Shown in pieces: positions 41,035-49,807 of a stretch of DNA of 64,000 bases (position 1 is the stretch's first letter; every line of letters begins with the position of its first letter). The DNA comes from Syntrophus sp963665935. Its GTDB lineage: Bacteria > Desulfobacterota > Syntrophia > Syntrophales > Syntrophaceae. The position numbers were made by a program, and so were the translations under genes. The stretch lies in the NCBI GenBank assembly GCA_963665935.1, contig OY762510.1, positions 1,426,001 through 1,490,000 on the forward strand, given 5' to 3'. The notes under the pieces were generated by a model. That model saw nothing but the letters and a program-made list of their open reading frames with translations, had not been told where the DNA came from and did not search any database.

Positions 41035-42582
41035 TTACTTAAGTTCAATTCTCCGGCCCCGCAGGACCGGCACTGCCGCTTCCTCGCTGGAGGCGGGGGA
41101 GGCCCATCCTTCCGTCTTCCAGCGGCGGAGGTTTTCCGTCACCTCGCCATGGGACTTCTCGATGGGGATCACCTCGGCGATGCCCCGGATCAGGTCCTCC
41201 TGCTCCAGCTGCCGGTTGCCGTCGTCAAAGGCGCTGAAGCGGGCGTCGCGGACGACCCGTTCGATCTCCCGTCCCACGAAGCCGCGGCTCTTGTCCACCA
41301 GTTCATCCAGGTGAAACATCCGCTCCGGAAAGGGGATGCCGGCCCGCTTCAGATGAATCGTGAAGATTTCCCGCCGTTCCAGGGCGTTGGGCAGGTCGAG
41401 GAAGAAGGTGCGGTCGAAGCGGCTCATGAGGGCCGCATCGAGGCCGCTGATGTCGTTGGCCGTCGCTACGACATAGACCGGCTTCCGGCGTTCCTCCATC
41501 CAGGTGAGAAAACTCCCGAACACCCGTGTCGGGGCGCCGCTGTTGAGGGTGTTCGCGCCTGTTCCGGCAAAGGCCCGGTCCATCTCGTCGATCCAGAGGA
41601 TGCAGGGGCTGACCGTTTCGGCCAGCCCAATGGCGCGCCGCATGTTCGCCTCCGACTCGCCCAGGAGCGAGGCAAAGACGGCCCCCACATCGAGGCGCAG
41701 CAGGGGCAGTTTCCACAGGCCGGAGACCATCTTGGCGGTGAGGCTCTTGCCGGTGCCGGGGATGCCGATCAGCGCAACGCCCTTGGGGTAGGGGAGCCGG
41801 GCGATCCGGGCCTCTTCGGAGAAGGCCTTCTCCTGCTTGCGCAGCCATTCCTTGAGGAGGTCCAGGCCGCCCACATCCGCCTCGCCTTCCTCGGCGGGCC
41901 AGAATTCCAGGGCGCCGCTTTCCCGGATGATCTGCCGCTTGGCCCAGGTCACCAGCTCGATGCCGCGCTCGTCGAACCGTTCCAGGGACGCCCAGACCCG
42001 GGAAAAGGCGAGGCGCGCCTGATTCGTCGTGAGTCCGAGGGCCGCGACGACGAGCTTCCGCCGCACTTCCGGCGGGGGCAGCTTGGCCCGGTCCAGGTCT
42101 TTGGTCATCTCGGCAAAGAGGCCGGCAAGCTCCTCCTCGGTGGGGAGGGGGACATAGGCCACGACGACGTCATCCATCAGTTCCGTCGGCAGATCGTAGG
42201 TCGGGGTCAGAAGGAGCAGGGTCTGGCCTTTCGCCCGTAGTCCCGGCGCCATATTGCGCAGTTTGCGGGTGATATAAGGCCGTTTCTGCGCCCAGGCGTG
42301 ATGGAAGTCCTTGAGGATGAACACGCTTCCCCGCGGGGCGTTCTGTTCCAGGAAAGGAAGGAGGGTGTCCGTCGTGACCTCCTTCTTCGGCAGGGGTTGC
42401 TGTGCCTCCACCAGGGTCTGGAATCCGTCGGCCAGGTCCCAGGAATAGACGCCCAGCTTCGCCTGCCGCTCCCCGTTGATCCGCTCGACGGTCCGGATCA
42501 CCCGCTCCTCTTCATAGGTGACCAGGTTGATCAAAGGGACATTGGCCAGAAACAGACCCACCAGCTCTTCTGAAAAATCCAT
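41035..42582 (-). CDS. Ycf46-like AAA+ ATPase, copy 1
   Basis: A 515-residue paralogue of the ATPase at 38841. N-terminal Ycf46-type domain (LINLVTYEEERVIRTVERI, VFILKDFHHAW), then the AAA domain with Walker A GIPGTGKSLTAKM, Walker B CILWIDEMDRA, sensor ATANDISGLDAALMSRFDR and a C-terminal helical lid. Two ATPases in one operon may form a mixed ring. It starts 34 bases after a SUMF gene and ends 16 bases before DUF1257. Confidence 0.9.
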   Translation of the reverse strand: MDFSEELVGLFLANVPLINLVTYEEERVIRTVERINGERQAKLGVYSWDLADGFQTLVEAQQPLPKKEVTTDTLLPFLEQNAPRGSVFILKDFHHAWAQKRPYITRKLRNMAPGLRAKGQTLLLLTPTYDLPTELMDDVVVAYVPLPTEEELAGLFAEMTKDLDRAKLPPPEVRRKLVVAALGLTTNQARLAFSRVWASLERFDERGIELVTWAKRQIIRESGALEFWPAEEGEADVGGLDLLKEWLRKQEKAFSEEARIARLPYPKGVALIGIPGTGKSLTAKMVSGLWKLPLLRLDVGAVFASLLGESEANMRRAIGLAETVSPCILWIDEMDRAFAGTGANTLNSGAPTRVFGSFLTWMEERRKPVYVVATANDISGLDAALMSRFDRTFFLDLPNALERREIFTIHLKRAGIPFPERMFHLDELVDKSRGFVGREIERVVRDARFSAFDDGNRQLEQEDLIRGIAEVIPIEKSHGEVTENLRRWKTEGWASPASSEEAAVPVLRGRRIELK

Positions 42583-42616
42583 GAATTACTCCTTATCTTT
42601 CTTCCGGCCCTGAAGA

Positions 42617-43495
42617 TTAGAGACTTAAAGCACACCGAAAGCCCCCGAAGTTGCACCGGTTCGATGGGCTGCAGCCACTTCGGGCCGCACAACGGAAGCC
42701 ACCGGCATCGCGGCCGATCCAAGAGCCGCCGCGCCAGACCCGGGAGTTTCCTGATTCAGGCGGTGTCAGGTCGCCCTCCCGGTAACGGTCGTAAGCGTTC
42801 CCCTCGTACCAGTCGGTGCACCATTCCCAGACGTTTCCCGCCATCTGGTACAGACCCCAGGGGCTGACCCCTTCCGGATAGGACCAAACGCTGCAGGTCG
42901 TCTCGCTGCCCCTATCCCGGCGGTTCCGACAGAGGCTCTTCTCCCAGGCGTCCCCCCAGGGATACGGCCTTCCGTCCGTTCCCCGCGCCCCCTTCTCCCA
43001 TTCCAGCTCCGAAGGCAGACGCATCCCCGCCCACCGGCAGTATGCCACCGCATCTTCCCAGCTTACCCCAACCACGGGATGATCCGCCTTTCCCGGGGAA
43101 AAGGAGCGCCCTTTCCAGATTGGTTTTTCCCGGTCGGCCTCATCGTGCAACCAGGGACCCGTCCACTCGACAGGTTCCTGAGATCGGGTATCAATCACCT
43201 GGCTGCCTGACCAGATCACAGGCGGCAGTAGAAAGGGGGACCCCCGGGTCCCCTGATCCGGCGGGGGATGGCCCGTCTCCTCGATAAACCTCAAGTACTG
43301 GGCGTTCGTCACCGGGCAGACGGCCAGGTAGTAGGCGGGCAGGGGTACGGGAAAGACGTCCCCGCCTTCGTCGGAATAGCGCGGCCCCCCCGCCAGGAAC
43401 TCCCCCTCCGGGATGAGGACTAGGAGCGTTCCGTCCTTCGGGTTGGCAATAATGGGGTTGGCGGCGAGAAAATCCGCTATCTCCAGAATCCGCAC
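42617..43495 (-). CDS. SUMF-domain protein (FGE-like fold, catalytic Cys absent), copy 1
   Basis: A 292-residue paralogue of the SUMF protein at 38045, with a short N-terminal extension (MRILEIADFLAANP) and an insert of about 25 residues after PPPDQGTRG. It has LLVLIPEGEFLAGG, DHPVVGVSWEDAVAYCRWAG, LPSELEWEKGARGTDG and GNVWEWCTDWYEG. At the FGE catalytic site it reads RGGSWIGRDAGGFRCA, again without the two cysteines. The two copies lie on either side of the AAA+/DUF block. Confidence 0.88.
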   Translation of the reverse strand: MRILEIADFLAANPIIANPKDGTLLVLIPEGEFLAGGPRYSDEGGDVFPVPLPAYYLAVCPVTNAQYLRFIEETGHPPPDQGTRGSPFLLPPVIWSGSQVIDTRSQEPVEWTGPWLHDEADREKPIWKGRSFSPGKADHPVVGVSWEDAVAYCRWAGMRLPSELEWEKGARGTDGRPYPWGDAWEKSLCRNRRDRGSETTCSVWSYPEGVSPWGLYQMAGNVWEWCTDWYEGNAYDRYREGDLTPPESGNSRVWRGGSWIGRDAGGFRCAARSGCSPSNRCNFGGFRCALSL

Positions 43496-43539
43496 CGTAA
43501 TCTGTCCTCCCGTTTTGAGCGCCTTGCCGTCTCGGTTGA

Positions 43540-44775
43540 TTAATCGGCCCTTTCCATCATGGCTGCCGTCTCATCTGCTTCAATGACCATCGGTTCGTGG
43601 ACGCCCACCTCCACCTGGCGGTTGACCAGGAGGCGCAGGACCCGGCGGACGGCCCCCAGCTTTCCCGTAAAGGCCTTGGGCGGGGCCGTGGCCAGCCTTT
43701 CCACATCCGCCGGCGTTGCCCTGTCCGGGCGGAATTCCAGAACATTGCCGATTTCGGCCAATTCACGCACCCAGAAGACCCTGTCCTGCTGCGCCTCGCC
43801 TGCCGGATGGCCGACCATTCCCGTTCTGTGCCCGGCCAGGCGGACAAGCCAGTGGGGGCTGGATTGCACAGTGGCGGCGATTTCTTCCGTGGTCCCCTTT
43901 TTTGCCAGCGCCGCCACGATGCCGGCCCCTTCCGGCGGGTCTGCCTCTTTAAGGCGTGAAAGGAGTTCCTGAGGGGACGCGCGGTCCCATTTGCCGCTTT
44001 CGCCCTCTTCCAGCCAGCGGTCAAAGATTGAAGGTGTCGTTGCCGCCCGGCCCGGAAAAGCCTCGCCGCTGTTCTCCACCAGGGCTTGAGAATAAAGGCT
44101 CTTCAATTCCGGATCTTCCGGCTCCCAGCCGGAGGTGCGGAAATGTTCCAGGAGAGGATATCCGTACTTCAGCGGCAGTTCCAGAAAAGCCTTGAAGAGG
44201 CGGGGCCAGTTGCCTTGGCGCAGCGCATATTCAAGAAAAATCAGGATCTCTCTTTCGCTGCATTGCTGGAGTTCCCTGCGGCTGGTAAAAAATCCCTCGA
44301 ACCGCCGGTCCCCCGAGCGGATAATGTCCAGGACACGGGCCTTGATCTTCCGGTTGGCCCCTTCATAGGCCAGGCTCAGCCCCTGGAACTGGTCGTCCTC
44401 CTGGAAGTAGGCGTCGAGCTGTCTCGTGACGACGAGGAACAGACAGGACTCAGCCGGGTCGGAGGGGCGTTTCCCCGTTGCGATGCAGATCTTCGCCGCC
44501 GCCCCTCCCGGATCGCTCATTGCGAGACCGCAGAGGACATCGATACATTCCCGGTCTTCCCGAGGCCGCAGGGACCGCAGGGTATGGTCCGCCATGATGG
44601 CGGCCTTCCGGTCGGGTACGGCGAGGGCCTTGACGAGATAGGGAATGCCCTCCGGGCTCAGATCTTCAGAGAGCCGTTGGACGGCCTTGCGCTGGAGCAG
44701 GCTGCCGGCAGCCGGCCAGCGGTTCTCCAGCCATCTCCCCCATTTTTTCAGGTCCCTTCTCCCCATCTTTCCCAT
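43540..44775 (-). CDS. Helical-repeat (HEAT/ARM-like) protein, short form
   Basis: A 411-residue alpha-solenoid-like protein without enzyme motif. Repeated helix pairs begin at LSEDLSPEGIPYLVKALAV, DHTLRSLRPREDRECIDVL and so on. Residues about 15-235 correspond to one repeat module and about 280-411 to the C-terminal domain (VEVGVHEPMVIEADETAAMM) of the larger protein at 47068, with which it is clearly paralogous. Such proteins act as scaffolds. It lies between the Hsp70-like and SUMF genes. Confidence 0.8.
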   Translation of the reverse strand: MGKMGRRDLKKWGRWLENRWPAAGSLLQRKAVQRLSEDLSPEGIPYLVKALAVPDRKAAIMADHTLRSLRPREDRECIDVLCGLAMSDPGGAAAKICIATGKRPSDPAESCLFLVVTRQLDAYFQEDDQFQGLSLAYEGANRKIKARVLDIIRSGDRRFEGFFTSRRELQQCSEREILIFLEYALRQGNWPRLFKAFLELPLKYGYPLLEHFRTSGWEPEDPELKSLYSQALVENSGEAFPGRAATTPSIFDRWLEEGESGKWDRASPQELLSRLKEADPPEGAGIVAALAKKGTTEEIAATVQSSPHWLVRLAGHRTGMVGHPAGEAQQDRVFWVRELAEIGNVLEFRPDRATPADVERLATAPPKAFTGKLGAVRRVLRLLVNRQVEVGVHEPMVIEADETAAMMERAD

Positions 44776-44861
44776 CCCAGACGACCATAACCCTTACCAC
44801 AACGCCCTCTTCACAGGGCGAATATTTCGCTCCGCTGATCTCCCCACTTTTCCCCTCTCTT

Positions 44862-46499
44862 TTATAGACGGACGACGGGGTGATCCTGGAAGAGGATTTT
44901 TCCGGTCATGTTGTCCAGCACCGTGACCAGGAGCCGCCGGTTGCCGTCCACGGCGTAGGAAGCCAGAAACCGCTTCCGGTCCCGGGTGAGATTGACCGGG
45001 GGATCGGCGAGAATGAACGTGGGGTTGGCGAGATTGAGGCAGATGTGCTCATAATCGCAGGCCACGCGGCACGCCTCCTGGAGACGGCCGAGTTGATTGA
45101 CGATCGGGTTGTCCAGGGCGCGTCGTCCCAGGCGGGACACTTCGTAAATCTTCAGGCCGATCCGCGTCTGCCCTTCGTGGCTGCCGGTGATCCAGAAGCG
45201 GACCGGCTTGTCGGGATGGGTCGGATACTCCGTCCCCAGGGGGAAGAGCGGCAGAAACTCGTATTCCCGGCGTTCGCGGCTGTAGCTCTCGATGGTGTAA
45301 TCGTGCAGGAGAACCGGATCGACGGATCCACGGCAGGCGCCGCGCACGACGGCGTCGAAGGGATGGTCGTACACTACGCGGCTCCCGAAGGCATCCTCCA
45401 GCAGCCTTCGAACAGCGGGCACCAGGCTGGTCCCGCCCGTCACCAGGAGCTTTGTCACATCGCCGCGCCGCATTCCCACCTTGACGGCGGCGTTTTCCAG
45501 GGCCCGATCCAAGGTCTCTCGAATGCGCACGATAAAACCCCTGGATGAAAGGAGGCAGCCCAGGCAGACCTCGCCCGGCATAAGGGGTGTGCGTGTCAGG
45601 CCCGGTTTACATTCCGGACAGCCCTGGACATACGTCGTCTGCAGCGACCGCGGTGCCCGTCCCAGGTCGTCGAGGACGGCGAGGGCCTCGCCGCTAGCGG
45701 CCTCGGGATCGGAGAGGCGGATCTTGACCGTCTCGGCCTGTCGCAAAATAACAGCCTTCAACTCCCTTTTTTCGTAATCGGAGAGGCGGTGGCGTTCGGA
45801 AAAGTCCTCCGTCAGCCACAGGTCGATATCCATCCCGCCCAGATCGCATCCGGCCTTGCCGAGCTCGATGGCCTTCCGGCCGCCGTCCGGGGAGCGGGTC
45901 AGGCGGATGGCGGAGACGTCGAGGGTGCCGCCGCCGAAATCGAAGATCACGAACCGTTCCTCGTCCCGCGCCTCTCCCTGATAGCCGAAGATGCAGGCCG
46001 ATGGCTCGTCGATGAGCCGCGCCCGCCGGATGTTCATCGACTCGCAGAGCCGCAGCAGCCAGTCCTGAAAGTCCTCGAATTTTTCCACCGGCACGGTGAA
46101 GGTGATGGGGTCTTCTTCCAGGGAGATGCGGTCCGACATGTAAAAGAGGAGCCGCCGGAGAAAATCCTCTCCCGCTTCGGCCGGGCTTTTGTGTCCCTGG
46201 GCTGTTCGTTTCCGGGCGGTCATGCCCCAGGCGATGGAGCGCTTCATCCAGCGGATCGTATCCGGGTGTTCCGCCAGCCCCTGGGAGAGGACCTGATCGC
46301 CGATCAGCGTTTCTGTCTCCGAGTAGTGGATCAGAGACGGAATGACATACACGATATGCTCTTCTCCGTGAGGCGTCAACCGATAGGACATCTCCGTTGT
46401 TATGCCGGGAATTTCGAGCGTTTCGGTGCGCCCTGTGATTTCGTTGTGCCGGGCGATCACGGTATTCGATGTGCCGAAGTCGACAGCCACCTCACGCAT
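44862..46499 (-). CDS. Divergent Hsp70-like ATPase with Cys-rich insert
   Basis: A 545-residue Hsp70-superfamily protein. The actin-like ATPase domain has phosphate 1 VDFGTSNTV, phosphate 2 IFDFGGGTLDVS and the adenosine motif LLVTGGTSLVPAVRRLLE. Before the last it carries an insert with CPECKPG and CLGC, a likely zinc-binding module absent from DnaK. The C-terminal domain (about 400-545) is beta-rich but unlike the DnaK substrate domain. Its start overlaps the GrpE-like gene by eight bases, so the two are a dedicated chaperone pair. No J-domain protein is in the operon. Confidence 0.88.
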   Translation of the reverse strand: MREVAVDFGTSNTVIARHNEITGRTETLEIPGITTEMSYRLTPHGEEHIVYVIPSLIHYSETETLIGDQVLSQGLAEHPDTIRWMKRSIAWGMTARKRTAQGHKSPAEAGEDFLRRLLFYMSDRISLEEDPITFTVPVEKFEDFQDWLLRLCESMNIRRARLIDEPSACIFGYQGEARDEERFVIFDFGGGTLDVSAIRLTRSPDGGRKAIELGKAGCDLGGMDIDLWLTEDFSERHRLSDYEKRELKAVILRQAETVKIRLSDPEAASGEALAVLDDLGRAPRSLQTTYVQGCPECKPGLTRTPLMPGEVCLGCLLSSRGFIVRIRETLDRALENAAVKVGMRRGDVTKLLVTGGTSLVPAVRRLLEDAFGSRVVYDHPFDAVVRGACRGSVDPVLLHDYTIESYSRERREYEFLPLFPLGTEYPTHPDKPVRFWITGSHEGQTRIGLKIYEVSRLGRRALDNPIVNQLGRLQEACRVACDYEHICLNLANPTFILADPPVNLTRDRKRFLASYAVDGNRRLLVTVLDNMTGKILFQDHPVVRL

Positions 46500-47049
46500 G
46501 GGTTGCCTCCCGCGGTGTCACCAGGGCCTTGAGAAGAATCTTCCGCCCCATCCGGTAGCCGGGCACGTGGACGGTGACGACCGTTCCTGCAGAGACGGCA
46601 CCGCCGCTCATCCGTGAGTGGACAGCCGGGTCGAAAGCGCAGACTTCTCCCACCGACCCGATCCGCTCCATCCCCGCAGCGGCGAAGTCCCTTTCGATGA
46701 CCCGGAAGAGTACGACGACATCGTGCAAATCCACCTCCCGTCCCGAGTCCGCCAGATCGATCAGCGCTGCCAGGGTGGAGAGGTTTCCGGAGAGTCTTTT
46801 GAACGTCTTTTCCAGTTGCGCCTGCCCGACGCGGGCCGATTGACGGTCCATCGACTCGCTTAAGGCCGAATATTCCCGCTGCATGGCTGTTATCCGTTCA
46901 TCCCGCTCCTGAAGATCCATCTCCAGGGTGGCAATTCGGGCGATGAGTGCCGCTTCATTTCTCCCGTAAACGGGTTCGGCTGTCGGATTTTTTCCAAAGA
47001 GCGACGAGAACATTCTCCTGAGAAGTCCGGACTTCTTCTTTGTTGCCAT
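46492..47049 (-). CDS. GrpE-like nucleotide exchange factor
   Basis: A 185-residue protein. A basic N-terminus (MATKKKSGLLRRMFSSLFG) leads to a long coiled coil (about 35-75; IATLEMDLQERDERITAMQ) and a C-terminal part that follows GrpE: AFDPAVHSRMSG, AGTVVTVHVPGYRMGRKILLKALV. GrpE exchanges ADP on Hsp70; this one should serve the divergent Hsp70 whose start it overlaps. It is distinct from a housekeeping grpE, which would lie by dnaK/dnaJ. 18 bases after the large repeat-protein gene. Confidence 0.85.
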   Translation of the reverse strand: MATKKKSGLLRRMFSSLFGKNPTAEPVYGRNEAALIARIATLEMDLQERDERITAMQREYSALSESMDRQSARVGQAQLEKTFKRLSGNLSTLAALIDLADSGREVDLHDVVVLFRVIERDFAAAGMERIGSVGEVCAFDPAVHSRMSGGAVSAGTVVTVHVPGYRMGRKILLKALVTPREATHA

Positions 47050-47067
47050 CGGTTGACCTCCCTGTCC

Positions 47068-49053
47068 TCAATCGGCCCGTTCCACCACGGCTGCCGTCTC
47101 ATCAGCCTGGATCAACAACGGTTCGTGAACACCCACCTCCGCGTGGTGGTCGACCAGCAGGCGAAGCACCCGGCGGACGGCCCCCGGTTTTCCCGCAAAG
47201 GCCTCGGGTGGGTAGGCTGCCAGCTTTTCCACGTCCGCCGGTGTCGCCCGGACTGGCAGGAATTCCATGATCCCGTCGACTCCGGCCAACGCACGCACCC
47301 AAAAGATCTCCTCTTGTTCGGCCTTGCTATCCGGATCAGGGAAGATCCCGGTCAGATAGCCGGCCAGGCGAACGAGCCAGTGCGGACTGGATTGCACGGC
47401 GGCGGCGATTTCTTCAGTAACGCCCCTTTTCGCCAGCGCGGCAACAATGGCGACTCCTTCCGGCGGGGGGGCCTCCTTTAAGCGTGCAAGAAGTTCCTGA
47501 TCGGAAAGCCGATCCCATTTGCTGCTTTCACCATCTGCCAGCCAACGGTCAAGGACTGAACCTGATGCCTCCGGCGCCTGGTCCGGCGAAGCCTCGCCGC
47601 TGCTCTGGGCCAGAATCTTTTTGTAAAGGCTTTTCAGCTCCGGGGCTTCCGGTTCCCAGCCGGAGGTGCGGAAATGTTCCAGCAGGGGGACTCCGAACTT
47701 CAGCGGCAGTTCCAGAAAGGCCTTGAAGAGACGGGGCCAGTTTCCGTGGCGCAGGGCGTATTCCGTAAAGATCGAGATCTCTTTTCCGGTGCAGCGCCGA
47801 AGTTCCCTGGGGCCTGAAAAGAATCCTTCGAACCGCCGGTCTCCCGAACGGACCCTATCCATGACGTGGGCCTTGATCGTCTCGTCGGCCGTCTCATAGG
47901 CCAGGCTCAGTCCCTGGAACTGGGGATCCTCCCGGAAATAGGCGTCGAGCTGCCCCGTGACGACGAGGAACAGACAGGACTCCTCCGGATCGGAGGGACG
48001 CTTTCCCGTCGCGATGCAGATCTGTGCCGCCGCGCCTGACGGATCGTCCATGGCCAGTCGGCAGAGGACATCGATACATTCCCTGTCTTCCCGCCCCTGC
48101 AGGGAGCGCAGGGCATTGTCTGCCAGGTCGCTGAGGTACCGGTCCGGCGAGGTCAGGGCTTCCGCCAGCAGGGGAATGCCCTCGGGGGTCAAATTCTCCA
48201 CCACATGCTCTATGGCCTGCCGCTTGAGGTGTTTGAGGTGAAGGAAAAGATCCTGGCCGGTGACAATTTCTCCTTGGGTGCTTTTGTCCCCTTCCAACCA
48301 GTGGTCAAAGGACGGCTCCGTTTTCACCGGAGGTTGACCCGGCAGGGCCATTCCGCTGCCCGCCTTCAGAATTTCACGGTAAAAACTTTTCAGTTCCGCG
48401 TCTTCCGGCTCCCAGCCGGAGATGCGCAGGGGTTCCAGCAGGGGGACTCCATATTTCAGCGGCAGCTCCAGGAAGGCATTGAAGAGACGCTGCCAGTTGA
48501 CGTTGTGTAAAGCATGCTCCGAAAAAATCAGGATCTCCTTTTCGGTGCATTGCCGGAGTTCCCTGGGGCCTGTAAAAAATTCCTCAAACCGCCGGTCTCC
48601 CGATTGGATCATATCCAGGACATGGATTTTCGTTGTTTCGTCGGCAGCCTCATAGGCCCGGTGAAGTCCCGCGAATTCGGTATCTTCACGGAAATACGCA
48701 TCGAATTGTCCCGTGATAACGAGGAACAGGCAGAGCTCCTCCCGGTTGGATGGGCGTTGTCCTGCTGAAATACAGATTTTTGCTGCCGGCCCGTCCGGGT
48801 CGTCCATGATCAGACGACAGAGAACATCGATCAATTCCCGATCTTCCCCTGCCCGGAGGGACCGCAGGGCATTTTCCGCCTCTGCGCCTGCCCTACGGTC
48901 GGGTGTTCCGAGGGCCTCGACCAAAAGAGGGATGCTTTCCAGGCTCAGGTCTTCGGCAAGCCGCCTGACGGCCCTGTGCTGGAACAGGCCGCCGATGAGC
49001 GGCCGGCGGTTCCTCAGCCATTCTCTGCATGTTATGAGATTTTTCGGGTCCAT
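47068..49053 (-). CDS. Helical-repeat protein, long form with internal duplication
   Basis: A 661-residue protein, first gene of the ten-gene operon. Residues about 20-250 and about 280-500 are two copies of one module: both have SGDRRFE.FF, CT.KEI, AFLELPLKYGVPLLE or near versions and SGWEPE. The last 130 residues (ATPADVEKLAA, VEVGVHEPLLIQ-type end) match those of the shorter paralogue at 43540. No enzyme motif, signal or membrane segment. Probably a scaffold or recognition subunit; the duplication suggests expansion of the binding surface. Confidence 0.8.
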   Translation of the reverse strand: MDPKNLITCREWLRNRRPLIGGLFQHRAVRRLAEDLSLESIPLLVEALGTPDRRAGAEAENALRSLRAGEDRELIDVLCRLIMDDPDGPAAKICISAGQRPSNREELCLFLVITGQFDAYFREDTEFAGLHRAYEAADETTKIHVLDMIQSGDRRFEEFFTGPRELRQCTEKEILIFSEHALHNVNWQRLFNAFLELPLKYGVPLLEPLRISGWEPEDAELKSFYREILKAGSGMALPGQPPVKTEPSFDHWLEGDKSTQGEIVTGQDLFLHLKHLKRQAIEHVVENLTPEGIPLLAEALTSPDRYLSDLADNALRSLQGREDRECIDVLCRLAMDDPSGAAAQICIATGKRPSDPEESCLFLVVTGQLDAYFREDPQFQGLSLAYETADETIKAHVMDRVRSGDRRFEGFFSGPRELRRCTGKEISIFTEYALRHGNWPRLFKAFLELPLKFGVPLLEHFRTSGWEPEAPELKSLYKKILAQSSGEASPDQAPEASGSVLDRWLADGESSKWDRLSDQELLARLKEAPPPEGVAIVAALAKRGVTEEIAAAVQSSPHWLVRLAGYLTGIFPDPDSKAEQEEIFWVRALAGVDGIMEFLPVRATPADVEKLAAYPPEAFAGKPGAVRRVLRLLVDHHAEVGVHEPLLIQADETAAVVERAD

Positions 49054-49187
49054 GCATGCTCCGAAGCCGTTCCGGCATTAGTTGCCTCTTTTCCGTGCAT
49101 CTTCAGAAAGTCCTGTCAAGCTACGCTCCTCGTTCGGCGTCATTTCCCCAGGATACCCAGTTCCCGTTGAATGTATCCTATGGTATC

Positions 49188-49215
49188 AATTTATCATTGA
49201 ATCATGCTTTTTCAA
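49188..49215 (-). promoter_or_regulatory. Candidate promoter of the ten-gene operon
   Basis: Read on the minus strand: TTGAAA (49210-49215), a 16-base spacer and TAAATT (49188-49193), about 135 bases before the first gene. A weak sigma-70-like match; no heat-shock promoter with proper spacing was seen. Confidence 0.3.
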
Positions 49216-49311
49216 GACATATTCAGGAATTCACACCCAATCCTTAACGACGGCGGTCGGTCCAATTTTTCGATCAATATTGGATTTTGTCCTGTCTCAT
49301 TTCCATCCCCT

Positions 49312-49338
49312 TTGACAATTTTCAAAGAATGTTATAGC
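49312..49338 (+). promoter_or_regulatory. Candidate promoter of the small acidic protein gene
   Basis: TTGACA (49312-49317) and TATAGC (49333-49338) with a 15-base spacer, ending 11 bases before the ATG, so the mRNA leader would be very short. Confidence 0.35.
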
Positions 49339-49349
49339 AAATCCCTACT

Positions 49350-49523
49350 ATGATGAAACCTAAAGAAGAACTCCTGAAAAAACTTGGCATTACCGAAGAA
49401 GAGGTGAAAACGCGCTTCAAGCCCGTACATCCTTCAGAAGAACGAATCATCGACGGATTGGAAAGGCTTATGGAAGAGCTGATGAAAGAGGAAGAACAGA
49501 AAGATAAGGACCAGACTTCTTAA
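49350..49523 (+). CDS. Small acidic helical protein, 57 residues
   Basis: A short frame from the double ATG at 49350 to TAA at 49521-49523. The product (MMKPKEELLKKLGITEEEVK and a tail with LERLMEELMKEEEQK) is highly charged and almost entirely helical, possibly a coiled coil. Codon use is protein-like, and TTGACA lies upstream. No Shine-Dalgarno is visible. It diverges from the ten-gene operon. Family not recognised. Confidence 0.5.
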   Translation: MMKPKEELLKKLGITEEEVKTRFKPVHPSEERIIDGLERLMEELMKEEEQKDKDQTS

Positions 49524-49807
49524 GCGCTATTTCCGAACTTTGACGAAACACGGTGTTTCCTGTGTCAGTTCTCTGGCGTCAGGGCTATATCATTCTTCTC
49601 TGTAAATAGATCCCCAACGCCCCTGTAGATTTGCCGCCATAGGTGAACGTTGCTTCCTCCATGAGTAACGTATCTTCTCAAGCTTCCGCCTTTCCAACCG
49701 TATCATCCGGACCTCCATTCCTGAGCAAATGATCCCTTGACGAGGGAACAGGTCTTGTATATCCCTTCCTGACTTTGGAATTTCTTTTCAAGCGGAGGAG
49801 CTGTCTC
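49524..49807. other. Intergenic region before the nitrilase-like gene
   Basis: About 280 bases without a convincing gene or repeat; presumably holds the promoter of the nitrilase-like gene. Confidence 0.4.

Noticed and set aside
41002..42240. A 412-residue plus-strand frame
   Set aside because: Antisense of the first AAA+ gene; no motif and no ribosome binding site.
49188..49240. Heat-shock (sigma-32) promoter before the chaperone-like operon
   Set aside because: CTTGAAA is present, but the possible -10 (CCATA) is about 27 bases away, too far.
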